Shown: positions 9,829 through 19,992 of the stretch, one piece after another
Position numbering within the stretch: position 1 is the first letter of the stretch
Layout: every line of letters begins with the position of its first letter
Assembly (NCBI RefSeq): GCF_019242955.1
Contig: NZ_CP066129.1
Location: 2,542,001-2,606,000 of the forward strand
Source: Morganella morganii
GTDB taxonomy: Bacteria; Pseudomonadota; Gammaproteobacteria; Enterobacterales; Enterobacteriaceae
Direction: 5' to 3'
Length of the DNA: 64,000 nucleotides
Notes under the pieces: generated by a model
Databases searched by the model: none
Told to the model about the DNA's origin: nothing
The model's input: only the letters and a program-made list of their open reading frames with translations
Translations under genes and position numbers: made by a program

Positions 9829-9854
9829 AAAAAAAAAACCGCCTTGCGGCGGTT
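9829..9854 (-). terminator. Terminator of the M48 peptidase gene
   Basis: Arms AACCGCC (9837-9843) and GGCGGTT (9848-9854) with loop TTGC; on the minus strand the stem is followed by about ten T residues. It separates the M48 gene from the four-gene cassette, so the cassette must have its own promoter in 9757-9836. Confidence 0.85.
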
Positions 9855-9877
9855 CTGTCTGTTTCAGCAGAAAATAA

Positions 9878-11959
9878 TTACTGCCGTAATTCATGTTTTA
9901 CGTGCGCTATCTGTAACTGACTGTGTACCAGATTTGATAAATCCTGCAAAGATAATGATTTCCCCTGCCAGATACGGATACCGGCCAGCAGAATAATCAA
10001 TTTCCGCTTTTTGGCATCATATTTAAATAAACGGCTTTTTACAGCCGGGACCGGGGCCGGTGCACCATCCGCCACATGCAAAGTAAGTATCGCCACACCG
10101 GAGGCTTCCGTGATGTCATAGTCGACAATGTAATGCAGCGGATATGCCTGTGTCAGTTTATCACTGACCAGCTGACCATGGCGGAAAGCAAACAGTGGCG
10201 TTTTCCCTTTTTTGCGGTACAGAAAGGCAACGCCCCAAAACAACAGCAACAGCCAGAAACCGTGAACCGTGCCGGATTTTACCAGGTTTTCCGCACCGAG
10301 TTTCACAGTGGCAATTCCCATCCCGGCCACAACCACCAGACCAAAAATAAACATCATCCGGAATACTTTCCGCTGCTCAGTGATAATCACTTCATCTGCA
10401 GCATCGGATTCATGCAGCATGGTTTCCAATGCTGCTGTCCGCTGTGTGGTGTACTCAGCGACCATGCCGGAAAGTGACGCAGTCAGTGACATCGAAATGG
10501 CTTTGGCATCCGTGAACAGATCCGCAATATTGGCGTAATCATCTGACTGCACTTCACGGGAAGCGGCGGCCAGCAGGTCATCGCTGATATCCTGAGACAG
10601 CGCTTCAATACGGGTACGGGTTTGCGGATGGCTGTCGCTCGGGTGACTGGTTGCCTCATTCAGGAACTGCCCGGCCTCCGGTACACCACGCTCACGCAGG
10701 CGTGCCATTACCACCGGCAGCAGATCATCCGTTTTCAGAGTGCCTTCATACAGCTCACCCAGTGTTTCAGAAATCACGTCACTGACCGCAGAAATACGCA
10801 ACAGTGATGAGGATACTGCTGCCGGTGAACTGACCGATGCCCCGGCTTTATCCGCTTCCAGTTCACGGATACGGCTCCAGTGGCTGACCGCAAAATCAAA
10901 CTGTTCGAGGAAGAAGATCCCGAGATACACGGACGGGCTCATAATCACTTTACTGTAATAATCCTGCACCTCATTCGCCACCAGCGAAATACTGTGGCTC
11001 ATCCCGGCATAGATCGGCGCAAAGTTCAGACTGTACGTGGTATCTTCGCCGGTAAAATGCCCCAGCTCGTGACCGATAACCGCACTGGCTTCTTCCCGGT
11101 TGAGCAGCGCGGAATAAAGCAGCGGGAAGTACAGCGTTTTCCCTTCAATCAGCTGATTTTCATTCAGATTAATGCTGTGGGATGTCACATAGAAGCATTC
11201 CGTCATACCCGCAATAATATGATCCGGTGGTGTTGTGCCGACTCTGGCAGCAATCTCATCCACCCACTGCCACAGCCCCGGCGCTTCCTCACGGCTGACA
11301 GCATGCCCGGTCACATCAGACGGCTCACTGCGGAACATAGCGAAACTCTTGCGCAGCTTAAACAGACCCTTGATGATATACCAGATGATCAGCACAATAC
11401 TGATCAGAATAAAGATCATGATTTTCGCACCACCGCCTCTCATCACGAAATTACCGGCAAACCACAAAGCTTCATAAGCCATCACACAAATAATACTCAG
11501 ACCGACCAGTGTCATCTGTCCGGTCAGAATAAACGGCAGCAGTTTACGGCAGCGGGCAAAGACTTTCAGCAGAGCATCGCGGGAGCGGCGGGCAGCCCGG
11601 CCGCTGCTGATGCAGAGATAAATTGCCCCGGCGCCAAACAGCAGGGATAAAATCCCGGTGACGATAGTCCCCTTACTGACCACAGCCCGGGCCAGGATCA
11701 TGGCAATTTCGCTGCTGTATTTACTCAGCTCACGGTTAATCATGCCCAGATGCTGACCGGCAGAAACCGTTTCCCCGTCATCGTAGGTAATTTGTGTATC
11801 AGGGTCTTCTGCAATCAGACGCTGAAGTTCCGCTTTATCAGCCATGACATATTGGTAAGCCTGATATTCATCACTGATCCGCCAATACTGAAATGCACCC
11901 CATGCGGTGAGAAGCAGTGGTAATAACAACAGCCATCCTGCTAATTTATTTTTCATCAT
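9878..11959 (-). CDS. Membrane-anchored M48 family zinc metallopeptidase
   Basis: A 693-residue membrane protein. A signal-anchor helix (residues 7-22) is followed by hydrophobic segments at about 95-118, 143-165 and 178-200, then a soluble M48 peptidase domain. The zinc motif HELGH lies at residues 297-301, and RELEADKAG (around 365-373) supplies the third ligand. A second hydrophobic pair around residues 540-590 precedes a C-terminal domain of unknown role. HtpX and YcaL share the catalytic type, but this is over twice the length of HtpX and is not a standard enterobacterial gene at this locus. It is monocistronic with its own terminator. Probable role is turnover of membrane or periplasmic proteins; the substrate is unknown. 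Confidence 0.88.
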   Translation of the reverse strand: MMKNKLAGWLLLLPLLLTAWGAFQYWRISDEYQAYQYVMADKAELQRLIAEDPDTQITYDDGETVSAGQHLGMINRELSKYSSEIAMILARAVVSKGTIVTGILSLLFGAGAIYLCISSGRAARRSRDALLKVFARCRKLLPFILTGQMTLVGLSIICVMAYEALWFAGNFVMRGGGAKIMIFILISIVLIIWYIIKGLFKLRKSFAMFRSEPSDVTGHAVSREEAPGLWQWVDEIAARVGTTPPDHIIAGMTECFYVTSHSINLNENQLIEGKTLYFPLLYSALLNREEASAVIGHELGHFTGEDTTYSLNFAPIYAGMSHSISLVANEVQDYYSKVIMSPSVYLGIFFLEQFDFAVSHWSRIRELEADKAGASVSSPAAVSSSLLRISAVSDVISETLGELYEGTLKTDDLLPVVMARLRERGVPEAGQFLNEATSHPSDSHPQTRTRIEALSQDISDDLLAAASREVQSDDYANIADLFTDAKAISMSLTASLSGMVAEYTTQRTAALETMLHESDAADEVIITEQRKVFRMMFIFGLVVVAGMGIATVKLGAENLVKSGTVHGFWLLLLFWGVAFLYRKKGKTPLFAFRHGQLVSDKLTQAYPLHYIVDYDITEASGVAILTLHVADGAPAPVPAVKSRLFKYDAKKRKLIILLAGIRIWQGKSLSLQDLSNLVHSQLQIAHVKHELRQ

Positions 11960-12315
11960 TATTCTCTTTTGGTTTGTATTTTATTTTCCCGGCCACTTCC
12001 GGATAATTCCTATTACCGGTCGTTATTATTTATATCCCTGTTAACAACCTGATTATGTAAGAATATAAAATATACTATTTTTCAATGCGTTAATTAAATT
12101 TACCATTGATATATAAACAGATGATTTACGAGATAATATAAAAACCATAGCTGATAAATATTATGAGATTATTGTTTATATTTGCAATAATATTTTGCGG
12201 AAAAATGCTGATGTTCAATAGCAGGAATAACATAAATTATATTTAAAATGCATCTGGTAATATTCTTTTTTTTCGATATATTTACTGCCAGCCTTTTATT
12301 TTACCGTATTTTAAA
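11960..12315. other. AT-rich intergenic region
   Basis: About 356 bases, strongly AT-rich, with no supported gene on either strand. It must hold the promoter of the M48 gene near 11960-12080. Nothing else was recognised. Confidence 0.5.
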
Positions 12316-12345
12316 TATAAAAAAGCCTGCATATTGCAGGCTTTT
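12316..12345 (-). terminator. yfcD terminator
   Basis: A perfect 11-base-pair stem, AAAAGCCTGCA (12321-12331) and TGCAGGCTTTT (12335-12345), loop TAT, followed on the minus strand by further T residues. It ends yfcD transcription. Confidence 0.88.
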
Positions 12346-12362
12346 CCGGTTTTTATTCTTTT

Positions 12363-12938
12363 TTATTCGCTGTCACTGCTCATTTCAGTTTCAGATATTA
12401 CCGCCGCCTTTTGCGGCTCTGCCGGGGTATAATTCTGATTATTGCGCGTCAGCCAGAGTGAAAGCGCTTTCAGTGAGTCTGCGGTAAATTCGTCACAGCG
12501 GGCCGTGATTTCCGCCGGCGTCAGCCAGGTCACTTCTGATACTTCACTTTCCTGAAGCGCGAACGGGCCGTGTGTCACACAGCTGAATAACCCGCCCCAG
12601 ACACGGCAGATGGGCTCTTCATAATAAAACAGGCCGTGCTCGGCAAACGGCACACCGGCAATCCCGAGTTCTTCCTCCGCTTCGCGCCGGGCAGAATCAA
12701 GCATCAGTTCACCCTGCTGCACCACACCACCTGCTGTGGCATCCAGCAGACCCGGGCAGAAATCTTTGTGCTCAGTCCGGCGCTGAACAAGAATTTTTCC
12801 CATGCCGTCATGCACAACAATGTAGGTAGCCCGGTGACGCAGGTTTTCCGCCCGCATCTGCTCGCGTGTCGCCTGACCGATGACATCATTATTCTCATCG
12901 ACCACGTCCACCCACTCGATAGCGCTTTCTTGTTCCAT
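12363..12938 (-). CDS. yfcD: Nudix hydrolase YfcD
   Basis: A 191-residue cytoplasmic Nudix hydrolase. The Nudix box begins GGVVQQGE near residue 90 and continues to REAEEELGI near residue 110, with all catalytic Glu residues present. The N-terminal domain ([18 protein letters not shown]) and the family end match YfcD of E. coli (180 residues), with a longer acidic tail here. The substrate of YfcD is not settled; the family resembles isopentenyl-diphosphate isomerase-like Nudix proteins. GGTTAGAGG precedes the start. It is divergent from yfcH. Confidence 0.9.
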   Translation of the reverse strand: MEQESAIEWVDVVDENNDVIGQATREQMRAENLRHRATYIVVHDGMGKILVQRRTEHKDFCPGLLDATAGGVVQQGELMLDSARREAEEELGIAGVPFAEHGLFYYEEPICRVWGGLFSCVTHGPFALQESEVSEVTWLTPAEITARCDEFTADSLKALSLWLTRNNQNYTPAEPQKAAVISETEMSSDSE

Positions 12939-13197
12939 CCTCTAACCTTTTCTTTTTTTATCAGCATTACAGATGCTGCTTCTGTTTTTTTCAATGACAC
13001 ACGCCGGCAATCCGCAGGCCCTGTTTTATACTGCTTTTATATACCAAACTAATAATGATAGTGTGCCATTATGGTCGTTAAAGCAGTATATCAAGAATTG
13101 ATAGCGGTTCTATGATTGTTTTTCTTTCTTGCCGATCACATCCCCCGGCCGCAAAAACTGCTATAGTCAGTGAAACCTACCGGCAGAAGGAGCAACT

Positions 13198-14109
13198 ATG
13201 CGTATTCTGGTCACAGGCGGTACCGGGCTTATCGGCACCCCGCTGGTACAGGCACTGATTGCCCGGAAATATCAGGTGGTGGTTCTGAGCCGCTCACCGC
13301 AGAAAGTCTATTCCCGTTTTTGCTCGGCTGCAGAAAATCTCAGCTCACTCAATGAAATAACACATCTTAATGATATTGATGCGGTCATTAATCTTGCCGG
13401 TGAGCCTATCGCAGATAAACGCTGGAGTGAAGAGCAGAAAAAGCGGTTATGTGAAAGCCGCTGGCTGATAACCGAACGGCTCAGTGAACTGATCAATGCC
13501 AGTGAGACGCCACCTGCGGTGTTTCTCTCCGGCTCTGCCGTGGGCTGGTATGGTGATCAGGGGCAAACAGTGGTAACGGAGGACGACGAGCCGCATCCGG
13601 AATTCACCCACACCTTATGCGACCGCTGGGAAGCTCTGGCGATGAAAGCACAAAGTGAGAAAACCCGGGTCTGTCTGCTGCGCACCGGAATTGTGCTGTC
13701 ACCGGAAGGCGGCGCGCTGGCGAAACTGCTGCCGGTATACCGCGCCGGTCTTGGCGGCCCTGCCGGCAACGGCCGTCAGTATATGCCGTGGATCCACATC
13801 CGTGATATGGTCAGCGCCATTCTGTTTCTGCTCGATGACCCGGCACAGAACGGCCCGTTCAATATGACTGCCCCCTATCCGTCCCATAATGAGCAGTTTG
13901 CGGCCGTACTGGCGCAGATCCTGCACCGCCCGCATCTGCTGCGGGTTCCGTCATTTGTGGTTAAAGCACTGATGGGAGAAGCTGCGGTACTGGTACTGGG
14001 CGGACAAAATGCACTGCCGAAACGGCTGGAAGACGCCGGATTCGGCTGTCAGTTTATTAATCTGGAAGACGCTCTGCGGGATTTACTGGATAGCCCGGCG
14101 GACTATTAG
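13198..14109 (+). CDS. yfcH: TIGR01777-type epimerase YfcH
   Basis: A 303-residue SDR-fold protein of the atypical SDR39U1 group. The nucleotide-binding motif VTGGTGLIG lies at residues 5-13, followed by INLAGEPIADKRW near 65, the SGSAVGWYG strand near 105, and PWIHIRDM near 200. E. coli YfcH has 297 residues. Substrate and pathway are unknown. A strong ribosome site (AGAAGGAGC) lies 5-6 bases before ATG 13198. It is convergent with ubiX. Confidence 0.9.
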   Translation: MRILVTGGTGLIGTPLVQALIARKYQVVVLSRSPQKVYSRFCSAAENLSSLNEITHLNDIDAVINLAGEPIADKRWSEEQKKRLCESRWLITERLSELINASETPPAVFLSGSAVGWYGDQGQTVVTEDDEPHPEFTHTLCDRWEALAMKAQSEKTRVCLLRTGIVLSPEGGALAKLLPVYRAGLGGPAGNGRQYMPWIHIRDMVSAILFLLDDPAQNGPFNMTAPYPSHNEQFAAVLAQILHRPHLLRVPSFVVKALMGEAAVLVLGGQNALPKRLEDAGFGCQFINLEDALRDLLDSPADY

Positions 14110-14114
14110 TGCAG

Positions 14115-14143
14115 ATCCCGGCCGGTGATAAAACGGCCGGGAT
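14115..14143. terminator. yfcH/ubiX convergent hairpin
   Basis: A perfect 10-base-pair stem, ATCCCGGCCG (14115-14124) and CGGCCGGGAT (14134-14143), between convergent genes. No long T-run follows, so termination strength is uncertain. Confidence 0.6.
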
Positions 14144-14149
14144 TGCAGG

Positions 14150-14743
14150 TTACGGCTGTGCAGAACGGGGATTTTTCGCCCCGCTCCAGCGGGCAAATAA
14201 ATCTTCCGGTAATGCAATATCAAACTGATCAAGCACGCGGTTGACCGTCTGGTCGATAATATCCTGCACGGTTTCCGGCTGATGATAAAATGCAGGCATC
14301 GGCGGCATAATGACCGCGCCGATTTCAGCCGCCTGTGTCATCAGCCGCAGATGTCCGAGATGCAGCGGTGTTTCACGAACCCCCAGCACCAGCTTACGTC
14401 CTTCCTTGAGCACCACATCTGCCGCCCGGGTCACCAGAGTGTCTGTGTAACTGTGCACAATCCCCGACAGGGTTTTCACCGAACACGGCAGAATAACCAT
14501 CCCCAGTGTTTTGACAGAGCCGGAGGAGATACTCGCAGCGATATCGCGCTCATCATGCACCACATCCGCCAGAGCCTGCACGTCACGCAGACTGTACGCC
14601 GTTTCCAGCGCCAGTGTCTGCCGTGCCGCCTGACTGACAATCAGGTGGGTTTCCACCTCCGGCACCGTTTGCAGGACCTCCAGCAGACGCACACCATAAA
14701 CTGCACCACTTGCGCCGGTCAGCCCCACAATCAGTTTTTTCAT
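14150..14743 (-). CDS. ubiX: Flavin prenyltransferase UbiX
   Basis: About 197 residues. UbiX attaches a dimethylallyl group to FMN to make the prenyl-FMN cofactor of the decarboxylase UbiD in ubiquinone synthesis. The start MKKLIVGLTGASGAVYGVRLL contains the flavin-binding GASGA motif; SSGSVKTLGMVILPCSVKTLSG and RETPLHLGHLRLM match the family closely. ATG at 14743 is preferred to an upstream TTG at 14758, in agreement with E. coli UbiX (189 residues). It follows purF by 23 bases, an operon arrangement shared with E. coli. Confidence 0.95.
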   Translation of the reverse strand: MKKLIVGLTGASGAVYGVRLLEVLQTVPEVETHLIVSQAARQTLALETAYSLRDVQALADVVHDERDIAASISSGSVKTLGMVILPCSVKTLSGIVHSYTDTLVTRAADVVLKEGRKLVLGVRETPLHLGHLRLMTQAAEIGAVIMPPMPAFYHQPETVQDIIDQTVNRVLDQFDIALPEDLFARWSGAKNPRSAQP

Positions 14744-14766
14744 AACATCACCCGACAAAAAAGAGA

Positions 14767-16284
14767 TTAACCCTCATTATATATCTCAAGGTTCTCAATT
14801 TCGTTATGATCCCGCAACTTTAATTCATCATCTCTGCGCAGGTTTTCCACATAATCGAGATAATCCTGGTCGATATCTTTGGTGACATAGATACCATCAA
14901 ATACAGATGCCTCAAGACCACGGATATCCGGGTTCTCTTCACGCACAGCATCAATAAGGTCACTCAGATCCTGGAAAATCAGCGCGTCCGCGCCAATCAG
15001 ACGGCAGATTTCATCGGATTCACGGCCGTGCGCGATTAACTCGTTGGCATTCGGCATGTCGATACCGTAGACATTCGGGAAACGCACTTCCGGTGCCGCA
15101 GAGGCAAAATAGACCTTCTTCGCGCCGGCTTCGCGTGCCAGTTCCACAATCTGTTCTGAGGTGGTACCGCGCACGATGGAGTCATCCACCAGCAGCACAT
15201 TTTTTCCTTTGAATTCGGTACGGTTGGCGTTGAGTTTACGGCGGACTGATTTTTTCCGCTCCTGCTGACCCGGCATGATAAAAGTACGTCCCACATAGCG
15301 GTTTTTCACAAACCCCTGGCGGTACGGCTTATTCAGCATATGGGCGATTTCCAGCGCGCTGTCCATTGAGGTTTCCGGAATCGGGATCACCACATCGATA
15401 TCCAGATCTTCCCACTCACGGGCAATTTTGGCCCCCAGCTTCTGCCCCATACGCAGGCGGGCATTGTAGACAGAAACTTTATCGATAACGGAATCCGGAC
15501 GGGCGAAATAGACAAATTCAAACAGGCACGGCGTCAGTGACGGATTTGCCGCGCACTGACGGGTATAGAGCTGCCCGGTTTCGGTGATGTAAACCGCTTC
15601 ACCCGGTGCCACATCGCGCAGATATTCAAAACCGAGGGTGTCCAGTGCGACACTTTCAGAGGCCACCATATACTCTTCGCGGCCGTCATTCAGGGCACGT
15701 TTGCCGAGCACCAGCGGACGGATACCGTTCGGGTCACGGAACGCCAGCAGGCCGTGCCCGATAATCAGTGCCACACAGGCATACGCGCCGCGGATTTTAC
15801 TGTGCATCGCACTGACGGCGGCAAAAATATTATCCGGCTCCAGCGGGTGAGCATCGAAGCGATCCAGCTCATACGCCAGCACGTTGAGCAGGATTTCAGA
15901 ATCAGAGGTGGTATTGACATGGCGGCGGGCCGTTTCAAACAGCTGCTGCTTCAGCGTGTGTGCATTGGTCAGATTACCGTTATGCGCCAGGGTGATACCG
16001 AAAGGTGAATTAACATAAAAAGGCTGTGCTTCCGATGCACTGGAGCTGCCTGCGGTCGGGTAACGGACATGGCCAATCCCGAGTGTACCCTGCAAACGCA
16101 GCATATGGCGGGTTTCGAAAACATCTTTCACCAGTCCGTTGGCTTTACGGAGCCGGAAACCATTGTTACTGTCAATGGTTGCGATACCGGCTGCATCCTG
16201 GCCCCGGTGCTGTAACACCGTGAGCGCGTCATAAATTGATTGATTGACTTGCGTAAAACCAACGATACCAACAATACCACACAT
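14767..16284 (-). CDS. purF: Amidophosphoribosyltransferase
   Basis: A 505-residue cytoplasmic enzyme of the first committed step of purine synthesis: PRPP plus glutamine to phosphoribosylamine. After Met removal, Cys2 of MCGIVGIVG is the N-terminal glutamine amidotransferase nucleophile. The PRPP-binding motif [14 protein letters not shown] appears near residue 362. Length equals E. coli PurF. It follows cvpA by 15 bases and shares its PurR-controlled promoter upstream of cvpA. Confidence 0.98.
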   Translation of the reverse strand: MCGIVGIVGFTQVNQSIYDALTVLQHRGQDAAGIATIDSNNGFRLRKANGLVKDVFETRHMLRLQGTLGIGHVRYPTAGSSSASEAQPFYVNSPFGITLAHNGNLTNAHTLKQQLFETARRHVNTTSDSEILLNVLAYELDRFDAHPLEPDNIFAAVSAMHSKIRGAYACVALIIGHGLLAFRDPNGIRPLVLGKRALNDGREEYMVASESVALDTLGFEYLRDVAPGEAVYITETGQLYTRQCAANPSLTPCLFEFVYFARPDSVIDKVSVYNARLRMGQKLGAKIAREWEDLDIDVVIPIPETSMDSALEIAHMLNKPYRQGFVKNRYVGRTFIMPGQQERKKSVRRKLNANRTEFKGKNVLLVDDSIVRGTTSEQIVELAREAGAKKVYFASAAPEVRFPNVYGIDMPNANELIAHGRESDEICRLIGADALIFQDLSDLIDAVREENPDIRGLEASVFDGIYVTKDIDQDYLDYVENLRRDDELKLRDHNEIENLEIYNEG

Positions 16285-16299
16285 GTAGTTTTTTCCTCA

Positions 16300-16806
16300 T
16301 CAGCCGGGCGGAGAAGGAAAATTCTCCGGCAGGAAACTTGACGCATTCTGGAGGTAGTCAAAGAACCACCTGATAACATGACTGAATTGGGGAATGAGTT
16401 GTGACTGCTGCCAGTCGCTGCTCTGACTCATCTGCGTGAAGCTGTCGAGGAAGAACAAAATCGCCGCCACGATCAGCACCCCGCGCAGAGCACCAAAACA
16501 AACCCCGAGAACACGATCTGTGCCTGATAAGCCTGTCCGCTGAACCAGTGAACCGATAACATGGTTAATCACCGAGCCGACAATCAGTGTCGCAACAAAT
16601 AAAATCGCGATAGCGATTCCGTTGCGGACCAGCGGGTCATCAAAGCGCGTAAAATAGTCCGCCAGCAGCGGGAAAAACTCACTGGCCACATAAAACGCAC
16701 AGACCCAGGTCACTAACGATAAGGCTTCACGAACGAAACCACGAACCAGGCTGACTAATGCCGAGAAAGCAATAATTGCAATAATTGCGTAATCAATCCA
16801 AACCAT
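16300..16806 (-). CDS. cvpA: Membrane protein CvpA
   Basis: About 168 residues with four hydrophobic segments, an inner-membrane protein needed in E. coli for colicin V production and bile-salt resistance. The sequence from MVWIDYAIIAIIAFSALVS to WFFDYLQNASSFLPE matches E. coli CvpA nearly throughout. ATG at 16806 is used because the upstream in-frame TTG would add four residues not seen in the family. It is the first gene of the cvpA-purF-ubiX operon, with a PurR box 55 bases upstream. Confidence 0.95.
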   Translation of the reverse strand: MVWIDYAIIAIIAFSALVSLVRGFVREALSLVTWVCAFYVASEFFPLLADYFTRFDDPLVRNGIAIAILFVATLIVGSVINHVIGSLVQRTGLSGTDRVLGVCFGALRGVLIVAAILFFLDSFTQMSQSSDWQQSQLIPQFSHVIRWFFDYLQNASSFLPENFPSPPG

Positions 16807-16860
16807 ATCACTATCCAAATTGATGCCCCGGCATCAGTGACGGGCGCATTCTAACAGAAA

Positions 16861-16876
16861 ACGAAAACGTTTGCGT
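16861..16876 (-). promoter_or_regulatory. PurR operator of cvpA-purF
   Basis: Read on the minus strand the site is ACGCAAACGTTTTCGT, an essentially perfect PurR box. Its position upstream of cvpA matches the E. coli purF operon, which the purine repressor PurR controls with hypoxanthine or guanine as corepressor. Confidence 0.92.
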
Positions 16877-16895
16877 AACGGATTTTTGCTCTGTC

Positions 16896-16938
16896 CGAAA
16901 ATAAATTGCGGCGAAATAAAAAATTATAATCGCCGCAA
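16896..16938 (-). terminator. dedD terminator
   Basis: Arms TTGCGGCGA (16906-16914) and TCGCCGCAA (16930-16938), 9 perfect pairs with a 15-base AT loop, followed on the minus strand by TTTATTTTC. It separates dedD from the cvpA promoter. Confidence 0.75.
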
Positions 16939-16985
16939 AGAGTTAACTATTTTTATTAACGGATACTGCTAATACCTTAAATTCG

Positions 16986-17660
16986 CTACGGTTTATAAGC
17001 CTGTACCCTGCCATCCAGCCCGGTCAGCTGCCTCAGTTCCCCCAGCGAGGACTTCAGCTCTGCCTGTGAGGCTGACGGCCCGACCATAATCAGCGTCAGT
17101 TTGCCGCGCGGCACCGTGTAAACCTGATAACCGGACAACCGCAGCGTGGCCACAATCTCCTCAACCTTGCGGGCATTAGATAATGCCCCCAGCTGCACAA
17201 CATAAGCCTGTCCCTGAGGGGCTTTTTCCGGTTTTGGTTCCGGCTTCGGCCCGGGTTTTGGTTCCGGTTTCGGCTCAGGTTTTGGTTCTGGCTTAGGTTC
17301 CGGTTTCGGCGGCTGTTTATCCGGGATCACTACCGGCGGCAGCGGATCGGCTCCCGGCGGTACGTTGGAGGTTGTACTGCCGCCCGGCAATTCTTCTGCC
17401 GGGACTTGTGTCCCGGTTTGTGCCGCTTCGGTAATCATGGCACTGGATGCCCCTTCTGAGGGCATGGTCGGCATAGTCTGATTGATCGGATTTACCGCAT
17501 CAATCTCATCCTGCTCACCCTCTTTCGGGATAAGCGGGATGGCTGCGAACTGGTCTTCGTTATATTTCTTATCGCCGTCCAGCAGCACCGGCAGGACAAT
17601 CACACCCACCGCCACCAGGATAATAGTTCCGACTAAGCGATTCTGAAATTTACTGGCCAC
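16986..17660 (-). CDS. dedD: SPOR-domain cell division protein DedD
   Basis: About 224 residues. A single N-terminal transmembrane helix (residues 12-30, LVGTIILVAVGVIVLPVLL) anchors a periplasmic Pro-rich linker and a C-terminal SPOR domain (about 150-224) that binds denuded glycan strands at the septum. The linker contains an array of PKPE repeats around residues 115-147. The start is a GTG at 17660, giving [11 protein letters not shown] as in E. coli DedD; GAAGGAAGG lies at the right distance, while a GTG two codons upstream is too close to it. It overlaps the end of folC by 11 bases. Confidence 0.93.
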   Translation of the reverse strand: MASKFQNRLVGTIILVAVGVIVLPVLLDGDKKYNEDQFAAIPLIPKEGEQDEIDAVNPINQTMPTMPSEGASSAMITEAAQTGTQVPAEELPGGSTTSNVPPGADPLPPVVIPDKQPPKPEPKPEPKPEPKPEPKPGPKPEPKPEKAPQGQAYVVQLGALSNARKVEEIVATLRLSGYQVYTVPRGKLTLIMVGPSASQAELKSSLGELRQLTGLDGRVQAYKP

Positions 17661-18948
17661 CCGCACCTTCCTTCGCTAAAACGTCCATGACATGCGCCAC
17701 GGTGTGGAATGATCCGCACACCACCACAATATCGTCCGGGGAAGCATCACGGCGCGCCTGTTCCCATGCGCTTTCCACATCCGCAAACTGCTGCGGGTCG
17801 GTCAGGTGCTCTGCCAGCTGTTCTGCCGGCGCACCGCGCAGTTCTGTCAGCGGCGCGACATACCAGTCCGTCACCTGTTCACTCAGCACCGCCAGGGTGC
17901 CTTTGATATCTTTATCGCCCAGCATACCGATCACCGCACGGACGCGGCTCTGCGCAGTGCGCGGCAACTGTGCCAGTTTTGACACCAGATAACCGGCGGC
18001 ATGCGGGTTATGCGCCACATCCAGCACCGTCAGCGGTTTTTGTGAGACAATCTGGAAGCGGCCCGGCAGTTGTGCCTGACGCAGCCCGGTATCAATCGCC
18101 TCACGGGTGATGGCGCGGCCGGTTTTGTCTTTCACCTGACGCAGATTGTGGATCACCGCAAGTGCTGTCGCGGCGTTCGCCAGCGGCACATTCGGCAGCG
18201 GCAGATTTTCGAGGGTTTCATCCTCACACTGCCACGTCCAGTGGTCACCCTGCTCCGTATAAGACCAGTCATCAGCACGGCAGAACAGTGAGGTTTCCAG
18301 CTTGTTTGCCACGTCAGCAATGGTATAAGGCGCATCCGGTTCACCGATCACCGCCACGCAGTGTGGACGGAAAATCCCGGCTTTTTCGCGGGCGATATGC
18401 TCGCGGTCAGCGCCGAGCCAGTCGGTGTGATCCAGTGCGATACTGGTGATCGCCGTAATATGAGAATCGACAATATTGGTGGCATCCAGACGCCCGCCGA
18501 GGCCGACTTCCAGAATCACCACATCAAGATTGGCTTCGCGGAACAACTGCAATGCCGCCAGTGTACCCGCTTCAAAATAGGTGAGCGTGATGTCACCGCG
18601 CTGCGTGTCAATATCCGCAAAGACACGGCAGAAATCAGCTTCCGGCGGGTTTTGTCCCTGAATCCGCACCCGTTCGGTGTAATTCACCAGATGCGGGGAA
18701 CTGTACACACCCACCCGTAACCCTGCTGCCAGCAGGATGGATTCGAGTGTGTGGCAGGTGGTGCCTTTGCCGTTAGTCCCTGAAACCGTAATGACTTTCG
18801 GGGCGGGATAGCGCAGATTCATGATATCTGCCACCGCACCGACACGTTCCAGTCCCATATCAATAACCTGCGTATGCAGATCACCCAGATAAGAAAGCCA
18901 CGTCATCATTGATGACGCGGCTGTTGGTCTTTCTCGCTTATCAGACAT
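17650..18948 (-). CDS. folC: Dihydrofolate synthase / folylpolyglutamate synthase
   Basis: About 432 residues. FolC adds glutamate to dihydropteroate and then further gamma-linked glutamates to folates, using ATP. The P-loop [15 protein letters not shown] lies near residue 55, the Mg-binding [14 protein letters not shown] near 155, and the C-terminal domain has [12 protein letters not shown] near 310. The start at 18948 (ATGTCTGATAAG) is preferred: it overlaps the accD stop codon and matches the family N-terminus, so translation is probably coupled to accD. Longer in-frame starts lie inside accD. Confidence 0.94.
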   Translation of the reverse strand: MSDKRERPTAASSMMTWLSYLGDLHTQVIDMGLERVGAVADIMNLRYPAPKVITVSGTNGKGTTCHTLESILLAAGLRVGVYSSPHLVNYTERVRIQGQNPPEADFCRVFADIDTQRGDITLTYFEAGTLAALQLFREANLDVVILEVGLGGRLDATNIVDSHITAITSIALDHTDWLGADREHIAREKAGIFRPHCVAVIGEPDAPYTIADVANKLETSLFCRADDWSYTEQGDHWTWQCEDETLENLPLPNVPLANAATALAVIHNLRQVKDKTGRAITREAIDTGLRQAQLPGRFQIVSQKPLTVLDVAHNPHAAGYLVSKLAQLPRTAQSRVRAVIGMLGDKDIKGTLAVLSEQVTDWYVAPLTELRGAPAEQLAEHLTDPQQFADVESAWEQARRDASPDDIVVVCGSFHTVAHVMDVLAKEGAGGQ

Positions 18949-19891
18949 CGTGTTTTTTGACATCAGTCTCTGTTTCGGAAGATAAGTCGGCATCAGGTTC
19001 ATCCGCAGTCAGGATTTCAATGATTTCATCTTCCTGCGGGAACTGATAGTTAGTCAGTTTTGACAGAATTTCCGCGACGGTATCACGCATTTCCGGACGG
19101 CGGACAATCATATCAATCGCCCCTTTTTCTATCAGGAACTCACTGCGCTGGAATCCCGGCGGTAATTTTTCACGGACAGTCTGTTCGATAACGCGCGGAC
19201 CGGCAAAACCGATCAGGGCTTTCGGCTCGGCGATATTAATATCACCCAGCATTGCCAGACTTGCGGAAACGCCGCCCATGGTCGGGTCAGTCAGCACAGA
19301 GATATACGGCAGACCGCGCTCCTGCATTTTGGCCAGTGCCGCACTGGTTTTGGCCATCTGCATCAGCGACATCAGCGCTTCCTGCATACGTGCGCCGCCG
19401 CTTGCGGAAAAGCAGACCAGCGGGCAGTTATCTTCCAGCGCCTGTTCCGCCGCGCGGACAAACCGAGCACCGACAACCGAGGACATTGAACCGCCGATAA
19501 AGGCAAATTCAAACGCTGCCGCAACAACCGGCATGGTTTTCAGAGTGCCTTTCATCGCAATCAGGGCTTCTTTTTCCCCGGTTGTTTTCTGTGCGGAGAC
19601 CAGACGGTCTTTGTATTTTTTGGAATCACGGAATTTCAGGACGTCTTTCGGTTCCAGATCAGTACCCAGTTCCGTGGTGCTGCCTTCATCCAGAAACGCC
19701 ATCAGGCGCGCACGTGCAGGGATCCGCATGTGATGGTCACACTTAGGACACACCTCAAGATTACGTTCCACCTCCTGGCGGTACAGTACCTGACCACAAC
19801 TGTCACACTTCGTCCAGACACCTTCAGGAATGCTCGCCTTGCGTGTCTGGTTCATTGGGGTCTTATTCAGAATTTTTTCAATCCAGCTCAT
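18941..19891 (-). CDS. accD: Acetyl-CoA carboxylase carboxyltransferase subunit beta
   Basis: A 316-residue subunit of the carboxyltransferase that, with AccA, moves CO2 from biotin on AccB to acetyl-CoA to form malonyl-CoA. The N-terminal zinc ribbon has cysteines at about residues 29, 32, 48 and 51 (CDSC and CPKC). The crotonase-fold core includes [22 protein letters not shown] and [15 protein letters not shown]. The C-terminal tail is acidic and somewhat longer than in E. coli (304 residues). It is followed by overlapping folC. Confidence 0.97.
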   Translation of the reverse strand: MSWIEKILNKTPMNQTRKASIPEGVWTKCDSCGQVLYRQEVERNLEVCPKCDHHMRIPARARLMAFLDEGSTTELGTDLEPKDVLKFRDSKKYKDRLVSAQKTTGEKEALIAMKGTLKTMPVVAAAFEFAFIGGSMSSVVGARFVRAAEQALEDNCPLVCFSASGGARMQEALMSLMQMAKTSAALAKMQERGLPYISVLTDPTMGGVSASLAMLGDINIAEPKALIGFAGPRVIEQTVREKLPPGFQRSEFLIEKGAIDMIVRRPEMRDTVAEILSKLTNYQFPQEDEIIEILTADEPDADLSSETETDVKKHDV

Positions 19892-19992
19892 TAATGACCT
19901 TTCCGTCTGAAATCTGGCTCAGCCAGTGTAATTATTATCTGCCATTAAACCACATTGCTTATGCACTGTGGATAAAAAACTGCTCAAACCAC

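Noticed and set aside
17220-17310. Repetitive DNA in dedD as a possible minisatellite
   Set aside because: It encodes the Pro-rich PKPE linker normal for DedD-type proteins; the units are not identical enough for a separate element.
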